64,000 nt of DNA from positions 91,920 to 155,919 of the forward strand of contig JBBHKE010003519.1 in assembly GCA_037447655.1 (NCBI GenBank), written 5' to 3'. The translations under genes were made by a program, and so were the position numbers. The notes under the pieces were generated by a model. It ran no database searches. It was not told the origin of the DNA and saw only the letters and a program-made list of their open reading frames with translations. Shown here piece after piece: positions 1 to 10,384 of the stretch. This DNA is from Zygnema cylindricum (Eukaryota; Streptophyta; Zygnematophyceae; Zygnematales; Zygnemataceae). Positions within the stretch are counted from its first letter, which is position 1. Each line of letters starts with the position of its first letter.

Positions 1-1
1 A

Positions 2-1963
2 GCTGTGAAACCAGATATAGTAGTGGCTCAAGCAGAAAAAAGCGACACGTGGCTTTTGGAGCCGTCTATTTTGGAAGCTTCCATGAAACTTGAGGGACTA
101 CGCGAAAGTGTAGAATGTATGGGTGATGGTCCTTGTCGGGAATTGGATGATAACACTCAAAGTAAGGAATTAAGGTTGCAGAAGAGAAATGCTGGAGTGG
201 CTGAAGGAACCAAAGAGAAAGGGTTTGTACCGACTAGTTCTTTTGATGTTGTGAAAGAATCAGTGATTAAAGGTGTTGGAGTTTCAGATTACAAGCTGTT
301 AGGGTTTATGGAAGTGCTAGATTCCATTTTTGGAACAACTTTTGTTGGCCGAATTGCAGCGGCCAAGCAAGCAGCTGAAAAAGCTAATTCTCAGTTTTTG
401 TATTTGGAGACGGCAATTGCCGATTCCTTGAAGGAAAATGATATGACAAAGTTTTTGGAACCGTCATCTTTGAGAGAAAAAAATTATCCTGTAGAGACCG
501 CTCACAGTTCAATGGACGCTCTTTCTCCCCTCTCTCGCCTCTCTCCCCTCTCTCCTTTATCTCATCTTAATCTGCTTCAAAATCAACATAAAAAGAGAAT
601 AGAGAGCAATGGGGATGGAGATGAGTGTACTCTGTTGTCAAATGACAGGGAGAATGAATCTCAGAATGTAGGGAGAGAAAACTTTGTGGGTGTAGAACCT
701 TTCGTAGGACAGCTTGTAGAATCCTTTCTGCAGGGTTACGTAGAAGCTTTTCCAGAAGTCAATGAATTAAAGCAGGCTCACCAAAATGCAAGGCACTTGT
801 CATGGCTTGTGACAAAAGGTAGACTTGCTTCTCAAGGGGAGCTGAAAAGTATGTGGTATTTTAGGCAAGCAGTTGAAACGTTCCGTATTTGTAGTGTCCT
901 CACAGCTCGGAGTTTGCCTGAGATGAATTGTAGTCTACAAACTGCAGAGAAACAAAGACAACAAAGGCCAAAATCGGTGGTTGATATGGAAGGTCTGTCA
1001 AAATTGGGGCTTGAAGAGCAGCAGCAATTACTTATTACACATGCTTTGCGAAATGCTTCAAATCAGCAATCGTGTGTGGCAATAATGGATGGTTTGGCAG
1101 TTCGAGGAGTCCTGAAGCATTGGAATACAGAGGTGTCAATGGATGTGGCCCAGTTTGCGGAGAGATTTTTGTGCAACTCGGAAGTCATGGAAAAAAAGAT
1201 GAGAAGGAGCAAAGACGCAAAAGAAACTTCAGAGCAAAATCGAGTCAATTTCATGGGCCAGCATATAGCAACTGGGCTCCAGGACTCTGGAGAAAGGAGA
1301 GAAGATGAGAAAGATGCAATGGTTACTGCTGCAGCTGCTTCAGCATTGGCATTTTGGGCATCACGTTTAGGCTTTGTTTACTCAGCAGCAGCAAAAATTG
1401 TTGGCTTTAAAGCTCCGTCTATATTCAAAGCTGTTCTGATGTTTGCCGAGCGTGGAATGTTTGCGGGGGGACTTAAGGCTCTACCAGCAGCTCATTGGGC
1501 ATCTCCAATCAAAGTTATTTCTGTTGTCCCTAAGGGTGCATTGTCTGGAAAATTTGCTGTCAGTGCAAAAGCGGCGGCTGCAAGCAAGTCATCATCAGCC
1601 TCAGGGAGTGCGGTTGTTCAGACGATGATTGATTCGGCATATCGTTCGAGTTTTCAAATGGGGAGAACTGCATTTTATGGATTAATGAATGGAAGAAAAG
1701 ATAGCACACTAGTGCGTGCCAGTGGACAAATTAGGGGTTGGATGTTGCTGAGCAGTACACTTGCCCTTTGTGGAGCAGTAACAGTTTATAGGGAAGAGGT
1801 AGAAAGAGTGACTGCAGTTGCACCTTATGCAAGATCTGTGGCGTTAATGGGACAGGGTTTACAAGGCCTTAGAGAGGCCTCTAATGCTGTTAGATCAGAT
1901 TCTACTTTTTGGAGGGATCGTTATCAAAAATTAGATTCATATATTTGGAGACAACTGCCATGA
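2..1963 (+). CDS. 3' terminal exon of an unrecognised plant protein, 5' part outside window
   Basis: The reading frame is open to the left window edge and ends at TGA 1961-1963, giving at least 653 codons without a clear start, so this is taken as the last exon of a longer gene. I do not recognise the family. The N-terminal half is polar and contains a serine/leucine-proline run (about codons 175-190). Near the C-terminus there are alanine-rich hydrophobic stretches, around residues 437-475 and again around 580-600 (WMLLSSTLALCGAV), which could be membrane segments. A GTG/ATG near the start is not evidence of initiation. The 3' flank is T-rich, as expected for a plant 3' UTR. Coding status rests on ORF length and non-repetitive composition. 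Confidence 0.72.
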   Translation, partial: AVKPDIVVAQAEKSDTWLLEPSILEASMKLEGLRESVECMGDGPCRELDDNTQSKELRLQKRNAGVAEGTKEKGFVPTSSFDVVKESVIKGVGVSDYKLLGFMEVLDSIFGTTFVGRIAAAKQAAEKANSQFLYLETAIADSLKENDMTKFLEPSSLREKNYPVETAHSSMDALSPLSRLSPLSPLSHLNLLQNQHKKRIESNGDGDECTLLSNDRENESQNVGRENFVGVEPFVGQLVESFLQGYVEAFPEVNELKQAHQNARHLSWLVTKGRLASQGELKSMWYFRQAVETFRICSVLTARSLPEMNCSLQTAEKQRQQRPKSVVDMEGLSKLGLEEQQQLLITHALRNASNQQSCVAIMDGLAVRGVLKHWNTEVSMDVAQFAERFLCNSEVMEKKMRRSKDAKETSEQNRVNFMGQHIATGLQDSGERREDEKDAMVTAAAASALAFWASRLGFVYSAAAKIVGFKAPSIFKAVLMFAERGMFAGGLKALPAAHWASPIKVISVVPKGALSGKFAVSAKAAAASKSSSASGSAVVQTMIDSAYRSSFQMGRTAFYGLMNGRKDSTLVRASGQIRGWMLLSSTLALCGAVTVYREEVERVTAVAPYARSVALMGQGLQGLREASNAVRSDSTFWRDRYQKLDSYIWRQLP

Positions 1964-2871
1964 TGTCACTCCTCAAATGTTTCAGCACAGGAATGCTGGT
2001 GTGTACATTTTTCCATTTTTTAATTTGTACAGAATCGGATCGTTTTTTATCAGGAGCTGGAATTTTTGCAGTTGCTTTGCTGTTCAGTGACAGAACATTT
2101 TTGTGGGAAATGATTCTATAAATAGAGCTGTTTTTTCTGGAGCTTTTAAAATTGATTTTGATTTTGGCAGTTGTTTTAAATTGAGAAATAGGTTTTGACA
2201 TGCTGTGGTTTTTCTGTGCTTTGTTTTTCCTTGAGATAATTATACATATATGTAATGTATGTGTATGTGTGTGTATATATATGTCTCTCTTATTATGTTA
2301 CATGTTATATACTATAATATTGTAACCCTATAATCCACACATATATATGTATATTACTGCTTGATAACTTTGTTTGGACGCTGGTTATTGGATTACTTGT
2401 GAAGCTTTTAGTTTGAATCGGTTTGGAATGGTGATTCAGGACAAGGATTTAAATCTTTTCAACATTTGTTGAATGACATGAGTTGGCCCTTCTTGTGTAC
2501 ACGACTTGCCGTGTAATCTTGCTGTGGTCACATCCATATTATTTGTCTGCCCACTCTTAACACGTTGGACAACAATGTTGATGCTTGCAATAATCTTGCG
2601 TAGGAGTTTTTATGTTTTGGTGGATTGTTTGAAATTTAACCTTTCTGATTTCTGATGTTTTTGTGTTGAATGTCAGTACTGTGGATTGGCTTCTTACTTT
2701 TTATTCTCTTAACTTCATTCTTTGCCTATGTATATATCTTTGTGTGTTTCTCTTCTTTATTCCTAACCAATGATATGTTGTTATAAGATATTGGTGTCTT
2801 CCAGAGCTATCGACAAGCGTGGTTCAAACATATCTTCTATCTGTCATTCAAGCTCTTCTGAAGGAACCAGA

Positions 2872-2975
2872 TTTGCCCCCTCTCCCTCCCTCTATCTCTT
2901 CATCACCACCTCCGTTTCCCTCTCCATCTCCCACTCCCTCTCCCTTTAGCCTCTCTCTCTCTCTTCCTCTTCCCC
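2872..2975. repeat. CT-rich low-complexity tract
   Basis: C/T runs with CCCTCTC-type units on the + strand. The same kind of tract recurs in the ABC transporter introns and before the exon-like segment at 25360. Confidence 0.8.
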
Positions 2976-3779
2976 CTACTGATAATGTGGATCGAAGGCA
3001 TGGAAAATGATCATGTTGAAGGTGATTGTTCAATATGAACTTATCCACTAGAGGGATATTGAATTTGCTCTAAATAACCTTATTGGTTTATGGAGGGGCA
3101 TATGGTGACCTCCTACTAGGTCGCCCTTTTTTGTAGACTTACTGCGATTTTGGAGGACTATGGGGCTAATGAATTGTGATGATTGCTTGGAAAAAGGTAT
3201 ATTAGTGGAATTGAGGGCCTAATGCGAGGTTTGTTTTCTTATTAAGAATAGGAAGATGCTATGGTGACTGTTGCCTTTGAGGGTAGAAACCCTTTTGTTT
3301 TATGTATTAGTGGCAAGTTTTAGGTTTCAGAAGTCATGATTTTCTTTTTCTTTTGGCTATAGGGACTAGAGTGAGAAGTGGTCAGAATTTTTTCTTTGAA
3401 TTCATTTTATCATGCTGACTTTATGTGGTGCCATCCAATCATCTAATATCTACGAAGCATCCACTGTTCTGTCATCTTTAGAAAGCGCAAGTTATAGTCT
3501 GGCATCCACATTCATTTCTGGTATAATCTTCCCAAATAAGGTGCATTGGACACGGTCTACGTCTATTGTACTAAACAGGATTTGCTAGTTAATGACCAAT
3601 TACTATACTATATTTCACCACAGGATTGATGCTGAATTGGTATAGTTGCGAGATCGACTTGAAGAGGTGGCGAGGTCTTCCTTTCGCAGCATTTAATATT
3701 CTTTCTATGTTTGTAAGTTTCGCTGACCCTTTTTCCTCCTGCCCCCTCCTTTTTGGCTTTTGTCGGGTTTTTGATCGCT

Positions 3780-3875
3780 ATGTTTTTGCTTTTGCTTTTG
3801 TTTTTTTGCAGCTTCTGCTTTTGCTTTTGCTTTTGTTTTTGTTTTTTTGCTTTTGCTTTTGCTTTTGCTTTTGCA
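3780..3875. repeat. CTTTTG hexanucleotide microsatellite
   Basis: About fifteen imperfect copies of GCTTTT/CTTTTG in tandem. It explains the Phe/Leu/Cys-rich ORF across this stretch. Confidence 0.9.
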
Positions 3876-4192
3876 CTTCGCGACTATGTTATTTTTTCTT
3901 GAAATCCGTTTCTTTTTTCTTTTTACTCCTCTTCATGAATATATCATCGCTGCTTATATTGATCAAGGAATTTGTGCCCAAGTTTTCAAGCCTCTCTGAA
4001 TCATTTTGGAATGGAAAAGGCTTCTCAGGCTGACATTCATCACATGTTTTCTTTTACTCTCTTCTTGCAACCTTGATCTCTCTTGAATTTTTGCAAATTG
4101 GTTTCTGGGAAGGTTTTTTTCCTTTTGTGAATTGTTTCTTTTAGTTTCGAAACGTCTTTGTTATGTGATCTTTGCTGTCTCATGTCTATACC

Positions 4193-4305
4193 TTTTGGGG
4201 GAATGTATATGAGGATGGGGGAATGCATGTGTATAAGAATGGGGGAATATATATAAGAATGGGGGAATATGTATAAAAATGGGGGAATAATATAAAATGG
4301 GGGAA
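4193..4305. repeat. minisatellite, unit about 20-26 bp with GGGGGAAT core
   Basis: Six copies of a unit of the form ATGGGGGAATATATATAAGA, shortening progressively from left to right. There is no coding sense. Confidence 0.88.
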
Positions 4306-4514
4306 TAGTATGTGGACAAAATACGGATGTCACAGCAGATCCTCCCAGCCCTCGTCATTCTTGGCTCAGACCCAAATGTAGTTTTTCAGTTTTGTTCTTT
4401 CCGCCCCTTTTTGTCCCCATGGGCGCAGCTGGTTTAACATAGCACTTTTTTTTTTTAAGTTTTGTAATATTTGTAGAAGTAAAAACACAAGGCTGAATTA
4501 AAACAAAAAAGCGC

Positions 4515-4700
4515 GATGGTGAACCATCTGAGTCCATGGGACCTTAAAGGGGCGGCAATGCCAAAACTGTAAACTACATGTGGAGGGAAGCAGGCAAAAA
4601 GGAAAAGCAAGGCAAAAGAAACAAGCACACAAAAAAATAAAAATAAATAAATAGAAATAAAAAAATAGAAATAAAAAAATAGAAATAAAAAAATGGCACA
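4515..4700 (-). repeat. dispersed repeat R2, copy 1, with A-rich array
   Basis: Positions 4515-4575 share a block with 44868-44930: GATGGTRAACCATCTGAGTCC-like sequence (containing the inverted repeat ATGGTNAACCAT) followed by GGCATGCCAAAACTG-like sequence. An A-rich array (unit close to AAAAAAATAGAAAT, 4625-4695) follows here. On the minus strand the block comes after T-rich sequence, which could fit the 3' end of an old retroposon. The class is not established. Confidence 0.55.
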
Positions 4701-4792
4701 TAAAACAAAGACATAAGTAGTAAAGCACAGCAGTATCGCTGCTTTGGGAGCCGGCGGATTCCATTTCAAAGATGGAAAGGTGAGTCGAACTA

Positions 4793-4985
4793 CACCGCCC
4801 ATTGTTAGGGTTAAGGATTTATTAGTGTTAGTTCAAAGCTAGAATATATACTAATTAAGTGCAAGGAGACGTGGCAGATTGTAGTCCACGGTTTTAAACA
4901 GTGTTGTTAACACTATTTTGTGATTCACGGCCAGAAAAAGTCACGACTGTACCAGTGTTATTAACCCTAATAGCGATGGGCGGTG
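4793..4985. mobile_element. TA-flanked TIR element (family M1), 193 bp
   Basis: It begins CACCGCCCATTGTTAGGG after TA and ends CCTAATAGCGATGGGCGGTG, so the ends are inverted repeats of about 18 bp. The interior carries GACGTGGCAGATTGTAGTCCAC, a signature shared with the element at 5537-5736 and, more loosely, with 24896-25082, 49858-50056 and 50192-50390. It is non-coding. TA flanks suggest a Tc1/mariner-like (Stowaway-type) MITE, but the termini differ from the usual Stowaway CTCCCTC. Confidence 0.8.
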
Positions 4986-5536
4986 GTCTGTTCGAGGGTG
5001 ACTGTCCAAGGTTCGTCTTATGTAAACCATAGTCTGTCGAAGGTTCGTCTTATGTAAACCATAGTCATTTTATGTCTTTTTGCATTCTAGGTTTATGGAG
5101 TATTATACGATTAGGGTTTCAATCACCAGTAATGTGAAGGTACGAAGGTCGTTGTTCCTTTTCATGGCTCACAGTGGACTTTAATGTGGAAATGATCTCA
5201 TTTGAGAAGTGGATCCCGGTACGGTTTTTAGATCATGTCATGGATGAGCTCATCAGAGAAAATATTTCTGACTTGGGAAAAAAAACATTGTTTTTTGGGC
5301 TATACGCTTTGCTGAAATATACATTTTATTTTTGCAGATTGTGGGAAAAGTCCCGATTCAAATGGACTCTTGTTTTGAGGATGGAAGTCAGGGAGTTGAT
5401 AAGGCCGTTATTTTAACACTATTTGAACACCCACTGCCACTCACTCCCGTTCCTGTCATTACTTTCAGACTTAGTGATTTTATCCTACAATGGGTTTGTT
5501 AAAAGTGGTTGTATGCTAGTCCAGTTAAAACCACTA

Positions 5537-5736
5537 CACTGCTCATCGTTATTAGCATTTAAAGATTTATTAGTGTTAATGCAAAATTAGAATTAATAAT
5601 ACTAATTTAGTGCATGTAGACGTGGCAGATTTTAGTCCACTTCCTTAAACAATGTTGTTAACTCTAATTTGTGATTTTTGGCCAAAAAAAGCCGTGACCG
5701 AATTATTGTTACTAACACTAATAACGATGCGCGGTG
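5537..5736. mobile_element. TA-flanked TIR element (family M1), 200 bp
   Basis: Starts CACTGCTCATCGTTATTAG and ends CTAATAACGATGCGCGGTG with TA on both sides. The interior GACGTGGCAGATTTTAGTCC matches the element at 4793-4985. Non-coding. Confidence 0.82.
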
Positions 5737-6125
5737 TAGTGTCTTTGTCAAGAAGAGCCCTCTGTGTACTTTTAATGATTTTTTTTAGTGATTTTTATAT
5801 ATTGTTTTTTTTTGTTTTTTTTTTTTGTTGTTGTATTTGATGACCATGATTCATGGTGTCGGTTTAGTCTTACATCAGAAGTCAAATTATTGAAGGTGGT
5901 AGAAAAGAGTGCGGGAAATATTTTAGGCTCAGGAGCAAAAAAATGTGTATCTTAGGTGTTAGACATATGTTCCTCTGTGAAAGAGTCATAGAGGATCACA
6001 TAGGGAGACACTCTATTTTTGTTCAGTTGGAGAAACCCTTGGTTTCACTTCTATTCTTCCTTCAAAATACCAAACTTTACAATGGTTGTACACCTTTTTT
6101 CACTATCAGAGTTGATTGTCAACTA

Positions 6126-6425
6126 CACCGTGAATCGCTATTAGTAGTGTTGTGTATCGGTAAGGATTTGCCGATAACCGATATGGGCCTTTTTTTGGGT
6201 AGCCGATAATCGATAGGGGTAAATATCCTTACCATCTTCCGTACGATTTTCCGTACTATGGCTGTACGGACACCCATTTTTTTGCGATATATATCGCGAT
6301 AATTTATGTTGGTCCCGGTATGATATATCGAGGAATCTGCTCGATCGATATTCGATATATCGAATATCGCAATTATCGCGATATGAATTTACCCGATACC
6401 CAACACTACATTACGATTCACGGTG
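6126..6425. mobile_element. TA-flanked TIR element interrupted by a hAT-like element
   Basis: Outer ends are CACCGTGAATCG and CGATTCACGGTG, flanked by TA. Nearly all of the interior is the hAT-like insert at 6145-6408, leaving only about 19 and 17 bp of the host element. Confidence 0.72.
6145..6408. mobile_element. short hAT-like non-autonomous element, 264 bp
   Basis: The ends TAGTGTTGTGTATCGGTAA and ..CCGATACCCAACACTA are imperfect inverted repeats. The first 50 bp match the reverse complement of the right end of the 1.18-kb element 7770-8952, so both belong to one family. The interior is rich in CGATA/TATCG. I see no matching 8-bp target duplication here (GCTATTAG versus CATTACGA), so this copy may be rearranged. 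Confidence 0.68.
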
Positions 6426-6432
6426 TACAGTA

Positions 6433-6929
6433 CACCGCGAATCGTAATTAGAGTAATGAAAAAATTAGAGTACAAAAACTAAAAAAATGAATTAGAGTAT
6501 TGAACGCTAATTTATGTGATAGAGCTGTTTCAACTATGAAGTTTACTCTAATTTATTTAAGTACTCTAATTTGGCACGCTAATATCCTCTACTGTAAATA
6601 AGGTATTCGTACAAAATTTGGCAAAACGTATAGTTTATCGTCACTATGACGTTTGCTCTACGCGGTTTGTTAAAACGCAGTTACATGATAACGACTTGTA
6701 TTAAATCATTATTTGTACTTTTTCACTTAATAAAGTACAATTTTGCACGGTGGGAGGTCGTCCGTATTCTACACTATTTAAAACGAACCTATATTAGAAT
6801 TAAAAACACTAATTAAACTTTACCTTAAATGAATGAAAAAATTAGAATCATTTACTCTATTTCATGTGATATAGTCGAAATTTCGAGCGACCGAATTTGA
6901 GTAATTTACTCTAATTAAGATTCGCGGTG
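6433..6929 (-). mobile_element. TA-flanked TIR element (family M3), internally deleted, 497 bp
   Basis: Ends CACCGCGAATCG and CGATTCGCGGTG-like, with TA on each side. Its right half is the reverse complement of the left part of the next element (6932-7545), including GTACAATTTTGCACGG, so it is a shorter copy in opposite orientation. Non-coding. Confidence 0.78.
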
Positions 6930-6931
6930 TA

Positions 6932-7545
6932 CACCGCGAATCGTAATTAGAGTAAATAACGCTAATTCGGTCGCTCGAAATTTTGACTCTTTCACGTAAA
7001 ATAGATTAAATGATTATAATTTTTTCATTATTATAATTTAGGTAAGGTTTAATTAGCGTAAAAAAATATAATATAGGTTTGTTTTAAATAGTGTGGTGTA
7101 TGGACGACGTCCGACCGTGCAAAATTGTACTTTTATAAGTAGAAAGGTACAAATAATGATTCAATAGAATCGCGCTCGCACGTGAAATCGCACTAAACAA
7201 AAAATCAATCACATCGAAAAAAAACCGTTCGCATAACTCTCTTCCGTCGACAGCATCGTCGTCAGTGTGAACATTAACTGACATTCAGCCCGACAAATAG
7301 TCCTAACGTCATAATGACGTCAAAACTATACGGAATGACAAATTTTGTACGTCTACGTAATTTAGTGTTCACAATTTAAGCGCGGATAATTATTGCCGAC
7401 ATAACCCAATATAGAGTACTTAAATAAATTAGTAAACTTCCTCTGTGAAAAAGTTATATCACATAAATTAGAGTTCATTACTCTAATTGCTTTTTTTGGT
7501 TTTTTTACTCTAATTTTTTCATTACTCTAATTATGATTTGCGGTG
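6932..7545 (+). mobile_element. TA-flanked TIR element (family M3), 614 bp
   Basis: Starts CACCGCGAATCGTAATTAG directly after the TA that ends the previous element. It ends ATGATTTGCGGTG before a TA that also starts the next one. A near-full match lies at 49317-50133. The shared interior includes GACCGTGCAAAATTGTAC and CGCGCTCGCACGTGAAATCG. I see no transposase ORF. Confidence 0.82.
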
Positions 7546-7547
7546 TA

Positions 7548-7751
7548 CACCGCCAATCGCTGTTAGCGTCAAGAAATAAATAGCGTAAAAAAAAAATAGC
7601 GTTATTAACGGTAATTGTGAATTTCAAAATTTTAGGGTAAATCATTTACTCGCATAAATTTTAAAAAATAATTAATAATTATATTTGAGAATTTGGGTCA
7701 AAATTAGGGGGCACGAATTAGCGTTATTGAAGCTAACAACGATTGGCGGTG
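7548..7751. mobile_element. TIR element, 204 bp (M2-like)
   Basis: Starts CACCGCCAATCGCTGTTAGCG and ends GCTAACAACGATTGGCGGTG. It shares the TA at 7546-7547 with its left neighbour, while the right flank is TT instead of TA. Terminal and interior features resemble the 216-bp M2 pair at 24110 and 34038. Confidence 0.75.
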
Positions 7752-7769
7752 TTGTGACATCATATTTTC

Positions 7770-8952
7770 TAGTGTCGTGTATCGGTAAAAAACTTATCGC
7801 GATAACACCGATACCGATAGTTATCGGTTATCGAACGGTCAGAGGTTCCGATATATCGGTCTGAGACCAACAAATTCCATATCGGCGATAACTTAAAAAA
7901 AGATAGTATGCATACAATAGTATTTTATAACATACTGTATTATATTATTGACTTTGTATAATAAAGTACCTTCCATTGCACCCGTACATTTTTCGTACAG
8001 GTTTCCGTATATGTCCGTACTTTCTAGGGTTATATAAATGATTTTTAGGGTTTTAGAGTACATTTCCTTAAATTCCGTATATTCATAATTAAAGCTGCAC
8101 ACTTTTCATACATGTAGGTACAGTGGCCGTATTTTCCGTACTTGTTATGGATATTAATTTTAGGGTTTGGAGGATACATTGCCGTACAATTTTGTATTAT
8201 TTAGTACAGCGCGCTACATTTTTCGTATATTTATGTGTAATGTTTGTACATATTCGTACTACTTAGGGTTATTATAAGGGGGGAATTTTGTGTTTATAGG
8301 GTACATTGCCGTACGTCCCTATATATTTCAGTACGGTTGACAAAGATTTGTCGTATTAGTAGGTTTGAAGGGTACACTTTCCGTATAATTTCGTACATTT
8401 ATGTTACTTGTTCGTAATTTTAAATATTTTATAGTGTTTCGCTTTTTGTACATTTTCGTACATGTTCGTACAGAGAAATCTATTCAAATTTTACGAAAAG
8501 TATGAAATCGACGAATATTACGTAATTTTAACAGAAAAGTCCATATCCGTACGATTTGGACATCTATGGGCGCAACTAACAGTCAAAAAGGACATCGAGG
8601 AAGGGTATGGGAGTGTGGAACCCAAGTAAAACCCCCTTAAATAATAAATAATCAAGGAAAAATCGCGATTGTTTACCGAAATCGGGGGGAAGGGGATCCG
8701 CGACGCGTCCGGGGAATATGACGTACAGTTGAGTACTGGCCGTACATTTATATGTACGGTCCGTACAAATATCGCCAATAGTTATCGATATCAGTGTTAT
8801 CGCCGATAAATACCGATAATTAATAATAAATATCGAGTATTTATCGGCGATAACACCGATAACGATATATCGTACCAGTATATCGATTATCGGGGTCCCC
8901 GAAAAAAGATCCATATCGGTTATCGGCAAATCCTTACCGATACACAACACTA
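7770..8952. mobile_element. hAT-like non-autonomous transposon, 1183 bp, with 8-bp target duplication
   Basis: The termini TAGTGTCGTGTATCGGTAA and TTACCGATACACAACACTA are inverted repeats of about 19 bp with one mismatch. They are flanked by a perfect 8-bp direct duplication, ATATTTTC, at 7762-7769 and 8953-8960. An 8-bp duplication with YARNG-type ends is the known signature of hAT transposons. The interior is AT-rich with many GTACG/CGTAC and TATCGATA motifs. The longest ORF (128 aa on the minus strand) has no transposase-like sequence, so the copy is non-autonomous. Confidence 0.87.
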
Positions 8953-9087
8953 ATATTTTCATTTCGTAGAGACCTAATGGGATGTACGATACAAAACGTA
9001 CAAAAAGTACAAAGAATTTTCAACCTGTTAAAAATATACCTGTTACTTAACTAGGGTAAATTTATAAATTTTGAAGTTTTGATCCTT

Positions 9088-9871
9088 AGGGTATTTTCGT
9101 ATACAGTTATTTTCTGTCGTTTTCCTCCATACCTTAGAAAAAAACGAAAAAATCCGCAGCCGTACCAAAAAATATAAATTACCAACGTACAAGTTGCGTT
9201 ACCCTGAAACAGTAGTTTGTCGTCTAGCGCGATACAATTTGTCGTTTAGGGCATTTCGACCCACTTTCGCGTCCTTTCAACACATGTTCAAACTTTACAT
9301 CAAATCACCTCGCGAGGTGATTTGAAATAAAGTCCAATAAGGTGAGCGAATAGGCAGACACTGTTGCACGTGTCTGAAGTTTTTTACAATTTTTGTGCGC
9401 GGAGTACCAAAAAAAAAACACACTGCACGTTTCCAGCCTGTGCGTAATGTTTTGCGTGCGCTGATCCGTACAGGGGCCGTCTCTCTCAAAAACACGTGTC
9501 TTCACACATACGGCGTATGAAAAATATTGGCCACCTGTCGCAAGTGGGAAGATGATAAACGGAACCGCAAATTCTGTGCGACAAAGGCATTTTAGGGTTT
9601 CGACTCGTCGACAATGTGGCGTACGGACATTACGAAGTCACAAAAATTGTACAGCGTGCGGAGAAACGCCTCAAATTGAAGGCGAGTGGAAGTTTCGCCT
9701 CATTTTATGTACCACTTCATCTGTCACAATTCTTCGTACACGTCTACGTAAGTCATTTTTTTAAGTGAAGTTATTTGCGTTTACATCCGAATGATCTGAA
9801 ATCTGTACGGAGAATCTTCGCTAAAAAACAAAGTAGCAAGACTAAGTTTCGGTTACATGCGAAAATACCCT
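9088..9871 (+). mobile_element. dispersed palindrome-bearing repeat R1, copy 1, 784 bp
   Basis: Ends GGGTATTTTCG and CGAAAATACCC, both beside TTA, which could be a 3-bp target duplication of the TWA type known for PIF/Harbinger elements. It contains the perfect palindrome ATCACCTCGCGAGGTGAT at 9304-9321, also present or nearly so in the copies at 21081-21854, 21884-22670 and 51638-52221. The short ORFs on both strands are incidental. Confidence 0.78.
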
Positions 9872-10384
9872 TAAAATCGGAAAGTCCAAATTTTGCTATG
9901 ATGTTTTTCTGGTTGACATTGAAAGTATCGTGCACTCCGCAAGCGTCAGCCTTTGTCATAAAATATTCGTATTAAATACCGTGACACGCAATTTTCTGAC
10001 CTGTTTCGAATATTGCCATTACGGCCGCGATACCGTGCGCAATTTACGCCCAAACTTTGATACGATAGCCGCAAACCGTACCAATAACATTTACACTTGT
10101 ATTGCGTATGTAAAAGATTTTATTGCTTATCGTTGTTTTTTTAGGGTTATCTTAAGGCACTTGCATGTACTGGCGGTGCCGACGTCCCATAGTTAAAAAC
10201 ACATGCATGCTCATTCGAGCGCCAATCACGTCAAAGCATGGAAGCATGAAACCCTAGTTTCGAAACAATGTTCTTACTGCAGTAAGGCTATGGTTAGTTA
10301 TGTCCAAAATGCTGCAATTCATTCACTCCCTCTATCTCTCTTTTTTCTCTCCCTCTCTTCTCTCTCTTTCTAAACATTTACAAG
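9872..10384. other. intergenic, upstream of the Glu/Lys-rich gene
   Basis: No gene is visible. Positions 10320-10370 are a CT-rich run just before the ATG at 10385, typical of a plant 5' UTR. Confidence 0.5.

Larger units (their letters stand above)
1964..4792. other. intergenic stretch, T-rich with simple repeats
   Basis: I see no convincing exon here. It holds the probable 3' UTR of the preceding gene, a TG/TA-rich tract near 2245-2290, a CT-rich tract (2872-2975), a CTTTTG hexamer array, a GGGGGAAT minisatellite and an A-rich repeat, listed separately. The longer ORFs here are translations of these repeats. Confidence 0.6.

Noticed and set aside
3626-4033. 135-aa ORF with Phe/Leu/Cys-rich middle
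   Set aside because: The middle is a translation of the CTTTTG microsatellite and the ends show no protein-like character.
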